A stretch of DNA of 64,000 nt from Rhizodiscina lignyota (Eukaryota; Ascomycota; Dothideomycetes; Aulographales; Rhizodiscinaceae), in NCBI GenBank assembly GCA_010015805.1, contig ML978131.1:806001-870000 (forward strand). Direction: 5' to 3'. Made by a program: the position numbers and the translations under genes. Under the pieces are notes generated by a model that saw nothing but the letters and a program-made list of their open reading frames with translations, ran no database searches and was not told where the DNA came from. This document shows, one piece after another, positions 52,048 through 63,660 of the stretch (its first letter is position 1; every line of letters begins with the position of its first letter).

Positions 52048-54937
52048 TCCATGGAGGGCTATATGGGTAGCTTGGTGTGTGAGAGGTCGCGAGGGTCTTC
52101 CGAAGGAGTTTTCTATGGCATGTCTTATAGGTGGATATGGAATGGCGATGGGGACTTTCTGGACAGTATTTCTGGAACTTTGGGATGGGAACATGGTATG
52201 TGGAGCTACAATGCTCTCTCGGAACGAGCTGTGAGATAACCTCGTTAATTTGATGATACTTCCTCTGCGATATATTGCGGGGTGTGCTTCGTGACGATAT
52301 CGCTAGCTATAAATTGCTGAGCAGACTCGAAGAATTCTTTTCACCAGCTCCATTCGAGGGAGATCAGAATCCAATCAAGCTTGCCATGGCTATGGACACT
52401 TGCTTTGCCCACCACTGTAAATGGCTGCTTTGTAATGAATCGGTTGCACGATTGCGGTACTGGGTCGTGTTGAAAGAGATGGGTCGGACGTGGCAAAGAC
52501 ACCTAGAGAAGCCACTAAACAATACTGGAAAAAGAGCTCGCAGAAATGCTTCGACTTGGACTCGGCAGCATCGAAAGAATATTATGCAGGGAGACTGATC
52601 TTAGGCGAATAGTGTTTGAAAGCATTGCTAGCGAGGAAATAGTGTACGTCCGTCATATGTCCAAGCAATAGCTCAGACCAGGAGTTCGGGACTGCGCAAT
52701 GGACTCCAGATCTAAGACAATGCAGGCTTTGTTATTGATGGCTTGGCCAAAAAGGTCGCTATCGTGATGTTGAAATAGGATCTCGGAGAACGTGCCGATT
52801 GTTTGAGAGAGGCACCTTCGAACATCAAACGCTTGCTTCGATGTCGTTTTGCAGCCCCCTTGCTCAAATCATGTTACAGAGTGTTGTCGGGTGTGTGTTA
52901 GTTAGCAGCCGTGTTAAAGGTAGCGGCGATAGACATCGAGAACAGTATTTGCGGACATGAGACATATGAGATAATACGAGAATACTATCGACACCCTAGC
53001 CTTCCAATTACAACTTGCTACCGAAATTTGAGACACTGGTCAGTCGTTTGAATAGGCAAGTTTGGGATATGTCAACATTGGACAAGCCGTCGACCATATC
53101 CCAACAACGGTCAAACATGACAGCAATGTTGGAGAGGTCTGAGGAGATCTGGGCTCTCTCATCCCACCGGACTTGTAGCTCCTTTTCGAAGGCAGCGACA
53201 TTATGAGGTCTGATATAAGACCAGGAGCGACCACTCACAGCGCGTGTCAGGGGACCCATTTTCGCAATTGGCGCGCCATGCGTGGCATTCCCTAGTCCCT
53301 TCACCCATCATCCATGAAGCGTCCCCTTCAATCGATCTGCAAATTCCGGGGCCAACTTTCATGCTCGCGACTTGCCAGTGGCTTTCCCGCAAGATTGCAA
53401 GGAAGCGCCAATCCCATTCGGAGCATTTTCGCAAAGAGGCTTCGAGCTGGCGTGGAGGATTGGCCAGGGCCGGGCCTGTAGGGAAGCCGGGCCTGCAGGC
53501 AATATGCCTCTGGGAATGACACTTCAGTAGCGGCGAGCGGAGGCGTGTCAGTGTACGACTGTGCGATCTTCATGCATTCTCGGTCGCACCGCGGAGGCAT
53601 ACGATCGCGTGATATGGATTGTGCTTTGATTAAGAGATTTCCATGATGCGGACCGCTCCGCGGCGCGCCGTCGCCCGAGTCAGATGGCCTGCTGCTTTTC
53701 GTGCTGGCGAGAGGGCATTACCGGTAGCGCGGACGAACAGCTGTCATGCTGTGCGCACGCCGTCCCAGCAGCGCGATCAGCCTCCAAAAGTCTATCCGGG
53801 TAGCGAGAAGACGGGCAGTGTGCCATTGGAGGCCGCTCGCCACATGGCAGCGTGCTGGACAGACAGGAAAAAGCAACGTTGCAGGCCGTGGAGCGTCGAG
53901 GTTTCAGGTTTCGCGGAGACGTGGCCAGCGCGCCGGTGATTGGTGTGCCTTTTGGGGGTTGCCAGCCACGCCTGCTTTAAGCAGAGCGTGCCTGGGGCGC
54001 GCTCCTGTTCGGCGCAGAGGTACCGGCGTGAGGTAACGAGAGGCCTGCGCGAGGATGCCCTCGTACCGAGCGACTGGTGCGCACCACCTCGTCCTGCCGC
54101 CGCCTCCGCCGGGTCAGGCTTGTGCACCACCACCTCGACGCACTCCCAGCGACCTGCTTCAAGCGTTACCTAACCACCGACACTCGACCTACGGCCTCAA
54201 TCCCCAAGCCGAATCAGAGAGCCCCCTGCTCAGCACTCTCTCGCAGCATCTCGCGCGCATTGCCCGCGCCAATCGCTGGGCCAGAGACGCTGGGCCAGAA
54301 ACGCTGCAGGGCGCATTTCGCGCACCACCGCTCTGGCGACGATATTGCTTCTGCCCAGCTGCTCTGCCAGCTGCTTCTTCCCTCGCGTTCCCCCACAAAA
54401 CGTGCAAAAGACTCCGAGACGCTTCGCCCGGAAGTGATATGCGCAGGCGGCGACACTCCCTCCCACGGTGCGAATTGTGCGTCGCGAGATACTGAAGCAA
54501 TCTCGGCGGGTTGGTAACCTCCATGTCCTGACCCTCGCCGACGCACCGCTGATGAGAACGACGACCGACAGCGACGCCGTCTCCTTGTCTTTTGCACGCG
54601 CTCCCTACGCTCGAAGACGCCCGCCGATTGCACATAACAGCGTCAACTACACATAATACGCAATACCACTGTCCTTATACCCCCGAACGGAGCTAGCGAA
54701 TCAAGCGGACCTTTGAAACCATCTCTCCGCATCGAAGCGCAGATGCAGATGCCATTGCAACTCAAAGCCTTGCTGATCCGCAGTGTGTATACGTTAGACT
54801 ACAACGGCCACGCTGCCGACAGCTGCTGAATAATTTCTAAATCCCATTTACTCTCTGGCCGAGCCCATCACGCCACCACGACGGAGCCGCCAGACGAGAC
54901 ACTCGAGGAGGCTCTCGCAGCAGGCGAGAGAGCCAGA
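52048..54937. other. long intergenic region, probable long leader of RasGAP gene
   Basis: About 2.9 kb. A frame at 52275-52598 has protein-like sequence (FSPAPFEGDQNPIKLAM...) but lacks a good start. From about 53640 to 54900 the sequence is GC-rich with many overlapping open frames on both strands, as expected by chance at this composition. This part is probably promoter and long 5' leader of the RasGAP gene. Confidence 0.4.
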
Positions 54938-57900
54938 ATGGAGAGGAGTCGCCCGTGGAAGGGGCGCCGAGGTGAGTACGAGCGCGAGGGCTCGCAGTCG
55001 AGCTATGATAGCGTGCGACATCGAGGCATGGAGGAGCCGCTGCAGGCGCGCATCCCGTTTCCTCCTACCATCCGCTCGGTCACGCCCGAGTCGGTACCGG
55101 ACCTGGGACGACAGCATACATCAGGGGGCAGAAAGAACAGTATATTCAGCGCTTCCGAGCACATGTCGCCTCCTTCGTCCCCGCCGCAAGTGGTCCGCCA
55201 CAGACATAGCCAGCGAGAGATATTGCTCAGTAGACCCGGAGCGGCGCGGACAACGTCGGATAACGCTGCTATTGGGAATGGAGGGACTACGCCTGCTGCG
55301 ATTAAAGAGCTGCAAAATCGTCCGAGGACCAGGACGCTGGAGGAGCGGAATCGCGAGACTTCGCCCTCCAGCTTCCTCCGTAAGGCGCGGAACCGCATGG
55401 GCTCGGTAGGAAGCACGGCATCGAGCGCTTATCATGGCTCGGAAGAGACGGTCACTTCAATTGGGCATCCCTCGACGATACCTTCGTCTATGCCGCCTCC
55501 GAGCTCGGCCACATCGCTCCGATCTACGAAATCGAACCGCAATCGCATTGTGAAGCAGCAACCTCAACGAAGCACTTCGCCAGTCTCTTCGACCGCATCG
55601 CAGATTGATCTCCCGCCGCGCGCGATCCCGACGGCCAATGCACGCAGGATCTTCCATTTGATGCGCTCCACTTGCGGCCGCATGGAGGGCATGTTGGCTT
55701 TCCGGCGCGGTGAAACGAGTCCTTGGGCGCTCGCATATTGCATTATCAACGACGAGTCTGGCAGTCTGGTTTACGAACCTAAGAGCGACGCATCATACTA
55801 TCGCACTTTAGTTTCGGACTTGAGAAGCTGCCAAGTCCGCACGGCGTTGGATCCAGAAAGCCACCACCCTTACCTGGATGTGAGTCCGCACAGCAGCAAC
55901 TTGGAAATTCATTTACGGCCGCACAGCCAGGATGAGTATGAGAGCTGGTTTGCGGCATTGCTTTGTTGGCAACCTATCCAACCGAAGGGCATCATGAATC
56001 GCATGGCCAAGAGTCAAGTTGGTATGGCTATAGAGCGCAGACTAGTCGATAGCAGACGGCATTCAGAAGTCAGCTTGCTGAAAGAAGCGCCAATCATCAA
56101 GGTCGGCAAGATGATATTCTGGGATACCGTGGTGACCAGCGAGATTGGCTTCCGGAGCACCGGGCGAAGCGCCGGCAGTCGGAGTATGCGGCGGTGGAGA
56201 AGAGTGAGCTGCACGCTCAGGGAGAACGGCGAGATGAAACTGTACTCGGAAAACGACGTGTCGCTCGTCAGCGTGGTGCAATTGGCGCAGCTCTCGCGAT
56301 GCGCCATCCAGCGCTTGGATGCCTCGGTCTTGGATACGGATTTCTGCCTTGCGATTTACCCCCAGTATACTTCAAGTCCGGGCAATCAGACGAACGTGCG
56401 CCCGATATTCTTGAGCATGGAGACGAGAGTCTTGTATGAAGTCTGGCTCGTGCTGCTCCGCGCGTTCACGCTACCCCAGCTGTACGGGCCGAAGCAGTCG
56501 TTTAATCCACAGGAAGAGCAGCAGCCGTATGCGACGCCCGGGTCGGACATGTTTCGCATGGAGCGCTCGATTTGGATGAGAGTGCTGCAGGCGAAGATGA
56601 CTCCGCCGTTGAGTCCTTCGACGGGTGTGGAGATGACATTGCCACGACATCCGAATGATAGGACGACATATTCTGGAGGCTTTTATACCGAGATTCTTCT
56701 GGATGGGGAGACTAGAGGGAAGACGATTCCACTCAAGGAGGCGCTGACACCGTTCTGGCGCGAGGACTTTGACTTCTTGGACTTACCTGCAGGATTGTCG
56801 ATCATGTCGATGCGCCTGAAAGAGAGGCCAGATGATGCCCCTCCTCCGAAAGAGCGCTCTTTAAGAGAAGAAGTACGGCGCATGTACGATTCGACAGCCG
56901 CTTCTACTGGCACTAGCAGCAGCTCCTCCGGCAGCTCGACCGACCAGACCGTCGGACAATGCGACATCTACCTCGACGACTTGGAATCATCCCGCGAGGT
57001 CGAGAAGTGGTGGCCCCTGATCAACAAATACGGCCAGAACGTTGGTGAAGTTCAACTCGCCATCCGCGCCGAGGAAGCAGTCATCCTCATGGCTAGAGAC
57101 TACCAGCCTCTTTCCGAACTCCTGCACCGCTTCTCAAACGGCCTAACACTCCAAATCGCGCAAGTTCTATCCGGCCAACTGACAAAGCTCTCAGAGCACC
57201 TTCTTAACATCTTCCAAGTCAGCGGCAAAGCTTCTGAATGGCTCATGGCCCTCGTGGAAGAGGAAATCGACTCCGCCGGCGGCGGGAAGGAAGCGCCTAA
57301 GATCAACTCCGTCAACCGGCTACGCTTCTCTAAACGCATGGGCAGCAGCTCCGGCGGGCCCAGACATGACGGCAGCAGCAGTGGCGCAAGTGGGCTGGAC
57401 ATCAACATTCTCGACAGCCCCGAAGGCGGCGGCGGCGGTAGCAGCAGCAGGCACAACATCGACCGCGAGCTGTTCGTGCGCGACATGGGCAAGAACGCTG
57501 CCCTCGAAGCTAATCTGCTGTTCCGCGCGAACACGCTGTGCACGAAGAGTCTGGATCTGCACATGCGCCGCTTGGGTCGCGAGTACTTAGACAACACGCT
57601 GGGTGACAAGATGAAAGAGATCACGGATAAAGATCCCGACTGCGAAGTCGATCCGAACCGTGTGGAGTCGCAGCCCGAGCTCGAGAGGAATTGGCGACGC
57701 TTGCTGGGCTGGACGAGCGAGATCTGGAAGACCATATACGCGAGCATTAACCAGTGTCCGCCGGAGCTGAGGTTGATATTCAGGCATGTCATGGCTTGTG
57801 CGGAGGATCGGTATGGCGATTTCCTCAGGACGGTGCGGTATAGTAGTGTCAGTGGGTTTTTGTTCCTCAGGTTCTTTTGTCCGGCGGTGTTGGGGCCGAA

Positions 57901-59107
57901 ACTGTTTGGGCTGTTGAAAGGTACGTTGAGCACTTCTTTTCTTACAGTGTTTTTGACTGTGTTGTACGGAGTGTTTCTCTGGACACTTCCCCTCTGCACC
58001 TTTCTGTACACTTCTTTAAACACTTCCCATAACACTTCCTATCATACTCTTAAGAGTGTTCTTGAGAGTGTTTGATGTATGCTGCACGTCTAAACAATCA
58101 TACTAATTCAAAACTCTACAGAAAACCCAAGGCCAAAAGCCCGCAGAGCCCTAACATTCATCGCCAAGATCCTCATGGCGCTCGCCAACGTCTCGACATT
58201 CGGCATCAAAGAGCCCTGGATGGAGCCCGCGAACTCATTTCTCCAATCCCACCGCCAGCAGTTCAAAGACTTTGTCGATAACATCTGCAGTATTCCATCG
58301 TCCACCGCAACAGCAATAACGGCGATTCAGCCCTCTTACAGCACTCCGCTTGCAATCTTACAACGTCTTCCACCCGGCTCAAGAGAAGGCTTCCCGAGCT
58401 TACCGTATCTCATCGATCATGCTAGGAGCTTCGCTGAGTTGGTCGAACTTTGGCTTGAGAATACGAAGAATATTACGTCCACGATGCAGGGCAGTGAAGG
58501 CAATGGAGACCTACTCAGATTCCACAACATTTGCGCTGCGTTGCGCAAGCGCACACAAGATGTCCTGGCCAGAGCCGAGCGAGCTGAACGACCAGGCAGC
58601 GCGCTGGAGGCGAAATGGGAAGCTGTCGTCGACGAGCTTGCCCGAGATTCCAGCCTGAGCTTGGGTGCTAGCCCCGCAGCAGTCGGCCAGATCTTCCCTC
58701 AACCTCCAGGGAGTAGTCATGGCAGAAGCGGCGGCTCTCAACTCGACAGAGGAGGCACCGGCGCATCGATGTCAAGTTCGGCAAGTCAGTACGCCGCCAG
58801 CGAGTCGACTATGGACGAGCAGCTCCTCTTGGCGGAGCGTGGCATGGGCAGTTTGGAGCTGAACGGGAGTCGCAGTGCTGACGGTGGATTCTGGACCGAG
58901 GACACTGAGGATACCGATTTGGAGCTTATGAAGGGTAGGATGTGGACCGCTAGTGGCGGTGAGATGGAGACTACTGCGTTGCCGAGCATGGAGAGAGAGG
59001 GGACTAAGAAAGAGTGGAAGGGGAAGTTAGGTGAGGGTGGCGAGGCGAGCCGCAGTAAGGAGAAAATGTTCAGTTTTCCGTTCAAGAAGAAGAAAGATGG
59101 AAGGTAG
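54938..59107 (+). CDS. Ras GTPase-activating protein with PH and C2-like regions (Bud2-like)
   Basis: Exons 54938-57920 and 58122-59107, 1322 residues. Residues 1-240 are basic and disordered. Two PH-like segments follow (about 245-350, GMLAFRRGE ... YESWFAALLCWQP; about 420-525, WRRVSCTLRENGEMKLYSE ... YEVWLVLLRAF), then a C2-like region (about 540-720). The RasGAP domain spans about 720-1150 with NLLFRANTLCTKSLDLHM carrying the likely arginine finger, and SGFLFLRFFCPAVLGPKL, the conserved FLRFxCPA motif. The C-terminal 170 residues are disordered and end in a Lys-rich stretch (FSFPFKKKKDGR). It should stimulate GTP hydrolysis on a Ras-family GTPase; domain order resembles yeast Bud2 (Rsr1 GAP). 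The intron falls inside the GAP domain and is marked by gtacgt and ctctacag. Confidence 0.93.
57921..58121 (+). repeat. RasGAP intron built of ACACTT / AGTGTT repeats
   Basis: The 201-nt intron holds at least four AGTGTT/GTGTT words in its first half and near its end and five ACACTT words between them. These can pair as nested hairpins. Length is a multiple of three but stops occur inside. Confidence 0.65.
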
Positions 59108-60176
59108 GCGGCAACGCCTGCGTCGGCCTTTTGCTTTTCAGTTGTTGATTTTTTTTGGATTTGATTTTGCCAGTGTGGAAGCGTTGCGATGGTTGGCCGA
59201 GCAGTGGCTTTCAGGTCCGCTCCGTGCCCTCGGAATGATGGACGATGGTCAAGGCTTGACGAATTTCTTACGATCAGACTACCCCCTCTTGTTTCTTTGT
59301 CCTTTTTGGATTTCGCTTCGAACTCCATCGAGTTTACGAGCTCGGAACTTGACATTTCTTTGCGAGAAGCATAGCTTGGTGCGTTGCAGACTGGCCGGGC
59401 GGCATTTTGTGTTGAAACTTGAAGCACCTTTTGGACATACCTTATACCTTTGCATATGGTAGCGTTCGGCGGCGGCGGCCCTCTTGATTTTTTGATTATG
59501 GCGCGCGCGTTGTGGGAGAGTGCGAGTAGTGGAATAGTACATAGTTGTGGCAATGGAGTGGCATTGCTGGAGATGGTCTTACGTTCACTCGGTCAAGAGA
59601 CTACAAGTAAAAAGAGGTGACAATGGAAAACTGGTTCTGAGACCTCAGACAGCAACTCACAATATCCAAAATTCTTCGCCAGACCACATACATTCCAACT
59701 TCTCCGTCTCTCTTCTTTACTCCTCCATCAGCAACTACACTCTGGTCACTTCATTGATATTCAGCTTGCGTACGATGCGGTGTTTGCCCCTGCCGACAAA
59801 GACGGAGTACACCGCTCAATCGATGTCACTCACATGCCTTACATTACTGACAAAGCAGAACTTGAGGCTTTGGCTTGGGCCTTCAACCTGGGATGCAGCT
59901 CCGTTCTCAATGGCCGGGTGGCACTTCACCGCTAAACCTGGACGACAATATGTTCTCTTCTCTATGACGGAATTTCTATTTCTCGGTGCGGCGGCGGTGG
60001 GCCTAGGGTTTGATGGAGATGCGCGGATTTGCGGGATGCGAGGAGTCGAGTGTGCAGCGGTGGCTGTGGAAAGACATTGCTCGTGGTGATTTTGATACTA
60101 GGCCCGATATCCACCTAGACAAAAGGGGGCTTCGGGTGTGCAAAGGCCGATGTTGGATTAACATGTGCCTGGAAGT
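59108..60176. other. RasGAP 3' flank, no supported gene
   Basis: About 1.07 kb. A plus-strand frame at 59547-60089 and others overlap without family motifs. Contains a GCGGCGGCGGCC tract (59468-59479) and TTTTTTTGG runs. No RNA gene. Confidence 0.4.
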
Positions 60177-60420
60177 GATGAGATTCTGCACGAGGTGCAG
60201 CGGATGCTGGAGCGATCATGTACCTCGCCGTACTCAGATGCTGCACATATCGAAGATCATGCTAGAGTTATCGTGTGGCTGAGACCGATTGGATCCCGAA
60301 CGTAACACAAGTGATGCTGCACATGGCGTGCGCTCGAACCCGATGAGATTCTGCAGGCGGCACAAATCCATGCTGCGTTATCGTGCACCCGAGATCGATG
60401 AGATCCGGAAGACATTGAAT
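60177..60420 (+). repeat. degenerate tandem repeat, unit about 55 bp
   Basis: Repeated words gatgagattctgca (60177 and about 60341), gatgctgcacat (about 60238 and 60312), and catgct..gttatcgtg (about 60259 and 60370) recur at intervals near 50-60 bp, giving four or five diverged units. The units read protein-like (DEILHEVQRMLERS, DEILQAAQIHAALS, DEIRKTLNSMLLF) but not in one common frame, so a decayed repeat-coding segment is possible. Confidence 0.5.
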
Positions 60421-60914
60421 TCAATGCTCTTGTTCCGTGGACCCGTGTCAAGTGGAAAGCTGCGTCACACTACGGAGCACATTGGAGGTTCAATAGCACT
60501 ATCATTTCCGGTTCTCTGGGTGAAATGATTTCCAATTCAATTTGCACTGTACCATCAAATACCGGTCTAACGGCCAGCTGACATTTACAGGATGCCAAGT
60601 GATTAATCTGTCCTCCCGCACGCCTAAAGGGGTCATTCGGAAAGGTTCGAGTTGAGAGAAACATGTTTTCTACTCTAGCGATCTGGGTACTTAATCTCTT
60701 AGTCTGAACTCATCAGTTTCTTATCCAATGTACGAGGGTTTTGAACGGTTACTGGCGCCCCTTCGACTTGACGACCCCACGAAATCAGTCATAGGGGTCA
60801 TAAAGAAGACAATTTACATCAGGAATTTGTAATTAGATGATTAACTGCTTCATCAATCTATTAACTCTCCCACATGGTGCCTCCAACTCCAAGACGATCC
60901 ACTTCTACGACCCA
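60421..60914. other. intergenic, nothing recognised
   Basis: About 490 bp of AT-richer sequence downstream of the secreted-protein gene's 3' end. No gene or further repeat. Confidence 0.4.
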
Positions 60915-61802
60915 CTACCCGGACAGCGGCAAAGTTCCAGGTGGGAGTATAAGGGCTTGGACGACCATGACTGGCAAGTTAGGATTCGCGGCGGCAAACG
61001 CTATCACAATCTTATTCACACTATTTGGGTCGTTGAGCAGTGTGCCCACTATATTGAAGAGAAGTGGAGCCCACTGAGTCGGATTGATGGAGAGACCAGT
61101 AGAGCCAGGGAATCCTGAATCGTAGCCTATTAAGAAGTCGAATACATTGGCAGGACATTAGAATTTCGGATGGCCCTAGTAAGCCCTGTATTGCCAACTG
61201 TATTAGCGACTCCCTGCATAGATGCCTGCGCAAGGTCGAATGGATTGACATTCGGGATGGCGACGTTCGGTACAGTCTCTACGAAGAACGCAAACACCGT
61301 TAGCGCGAGACCGCCGGGTAGATCAATCTTTTGTCCATTCGTCAAGGTAGGTAGGTTTTGGCGTTTTTCAAGGCCGCGCTTCATCTTCCGTGTGGGGCCC
61401 GCTCCTTTCGTGAGATCCCCCAGATTGCAGGTCGGGGTTCCACTCCCAAAAAAGCCCGTGATGTCGCCTTGAAGCACGTTTGTGAAGTTGTTTATAACAG
61501 TCTGCGCAGCTTCTCCTCTGTCCGGCGTCATTGTCGAGGGTATCTCGACGGCGAACGAGGTGATACTAGCCACCTGGTCAGTATCGCAGTTTGATGTCAA
61601 GCCCATTGAGGCATAACGATTTTCCATGTTCTCGCAGATAGAACTGCGCGAGCCTTGGAAAAAGGTTGCCAACGGTCAGCTCGACCTCTGTACCGTCTAC
61701 GAACGCTTCAGCATCGCAACCGACAAGTGTCCCCCTGACACCGTTTTGCGCGGCAATTCCACGAAGAAACGCTAATGTCGTAGTTAGAAGAAGTAGATGC
61801 AT
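60915..61802 (-). CDS. secreted orphan protein, 3' structure unresolved
   Basis: Exon 1 61802-61694 encodes a signal peptide (MHLLLLTTTLAFLRGIAAQ). A short 40-nt intron (61693-61654; gtacag, gctgac, ttccaag) joins it to exon 2 in the frame SRSSICENMENRYASMG ... CNLGDLTKGAGP ... DLPGGLALTVFAFFVETV, which by itself ends at 61130 (210 residues). From about 61126 to 60915 another frame is clearly coding-like (GYDSGFPGSTGLSINP, TQWAPLLFNIVGTLLNDP, NPNLPVMVVQALILPPG) and ends with TAG. It most likely forms the true C-terminus through a junction with acceptor cttaatag at 61127, but no phase-compatible GT donor was found, so an atypical splice or a frameshift is possible. Repeated hydrophobic and Pro/Asn segments; no known domain. 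Confidence 0.6.
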
Positions 61803-63660
61803 GTTGTCAAGCCGAAGAATGAGACGCGAATAGTGAGAACTTTTATGTGAAATAACAAGAGGTGACGTAGCAATTTGAGTACACGACGATTCCAGAAAAT
61901 GAGATGCGTAGGTAAAAAAGGAATAGACGAGCGATTCCAGGAGATGAAGCTGATGAAGCTTCTTATAGGTAGATTTCGAGCTGATGGACGTTTTGTCGCA
62001 ACCATTGCGCCTTAATTTATACAACTGCTGTCTACAATTGAATTGGCTGCTCTATTTTAAGGGTTCACATACGGACGGAAAGACTGAAATGTTCTCCGTA
62101 CTCTACCATTCTACGTACATATACCATTTCCTTCCTCGTCTTGGACGGCACGGAGAAAGAGATAACGTGAGGTGGTAATGAGCTAGGGGCCGGATCACTA
62201 CAAGTGGGGAGAGAGTTCAAGGCTAGACTTAAAGAGGACGACGACCTAAGCCCGATGCGGATCTGCATTAATATTTGGTGGTAGTGATCGCAGCAGGAAA
62301 GAGTAAGATAACAGCCTAGTTAAGTAGCAAACTTGATAAATTGAAGTCTAATATAAAAACTACGGAGTAATTAGTTATTTTATGCGCCTACTACCTGGAT
62401 ATATTTGACAGACCTAGCTGTCAATTCCCGTATGGAAGGGGATGAAAGGGCCAGGATATTGAGGGAGCAAATGGTCGCGATTCGGGATGTAAACGGCGAG
62501 TCGAGGGTTGGACATATTGCTTTGACAACTTTGTCATCGGCCTCCATTTCCCTTGTGAAGGGAAGGCTCTACGATTGATTTGGAAGTAATTGTACGTAGA
62601 GTTGACAATTATATACCTCCGCCTACGGAGTGGAGTGGGTGAGATTCGCGTGCGTTTCAGCCAATAATGGATGTAGAGTGTTCTCACATTCGATGAGATG
62701 CTACAAGTCACGCTAGTAATGCTTTGGTTACCACGTATCCAAGCTTGAAAATCAAGTTCATTGAGTAAGAATCAATATTTCAAACGGTGTCCAAGTAACT
62801 TGTGATGGGTATCGTCACAAATGATATGACAAAAGCTTACGGAGTAGGTGCTCATATACCTAACTCCAGGTAGGCATGTACCCAGAATTGGAAGCGACAA
62901 GTACCCAACCTCCGGTGCACCATGCGTTCACAGGGCTCGGTAAATCCTCGGCGATTCACTGAAATCGCTCGCCAATGCTGATTAGTAAGCCTCTTCCAAA
63001 TTCCATCTCCACCAAATCTACGAAGTACTTCTATCATCCTTCTCTCCCGCTGCTCAGTTCATCATGCTCTCTTTTCCTTTCTGTCTAATAGATGTGGACT
63101 CAAAAGAAGGGGAGATAAAATATTGCACATGCCCGTATGACAGGGCCCGAAGGTTTTCCTTTACTCATGAAGTCTTTTCCGGCTCTGTTCTCCTCATGAG
63201 GATACTCTAGCGGCCATGGGCTTCCCTGTGCCTTGTTTGCGTCTCTCTCTTCTCCCCGCCGTTCCTAGTCTCTCTCTCGGAGGAAGAGCTTGCGAATTCT
63301 TGAGTCAATTGACAAGCCCTTTCTGCGAAAATACTGTTTACCGGACAGTGTTGCCCCGTTCCCCACTTTGCGCCGACGAGCTGGTTGTTGTCCCTGATTG
63401 TTTAAGGATGACAGCCCTGTCATCTGTCAGCTAAGAGGAACAGGCTCAATATACCCACGAGCAATAACTCAATCTCATGTAGCATAGCGCTCGTCGTCAT
63501 AGTCCAATACATGCGGCTTTTCCGACTTGACCATGAGTGCGAGCGGCGCGATTACCGCCAGTGCGGCGCCGTGGTCTGTATAAGAGCTATAATAGTGGAG
63601 AAGGACCAGTTCTTGTCACTGTACCTCTCATCATTTTCCTGTCATTGGTCATAACTCATC
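61803..63660. other. gene-poor stretch, promoters on both sides
   Basis: About 1.86 kb between two outward-pointing secreted-protein genes. AT-rich around 62280-62420. The word TACGGAGT occurs at 62362, 62618 and 62838. A CT-rich tract precedes the GH76-like start. No supported gene. Confidence 0.45.

Noticed and set aside
53640-54660. Many overlapping open frames of 60-150 codons
   Set aside because: GC-rich leader sequence opens all six frames; no frame shows domain motifs or a preferred codon pattern.
57100-58035. 311-codon open frame antisense to the RasGAP domain
   Set aside because: Shadow of a highly biased coding sequence; the sense strand carries the conserved RasGAP motifs.
59547-60089. 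180-codon plus-strand frame
   Set aside because: Mixed composition, no motif, and no matching initiation context; likely chance.
60289-60528. 80-codon plus-strand frame overlapping the 55-bp repeats
   Set aside because: Begins at a TTG and only follows the repeat in part; treated as repeat sequence rather than a gene.
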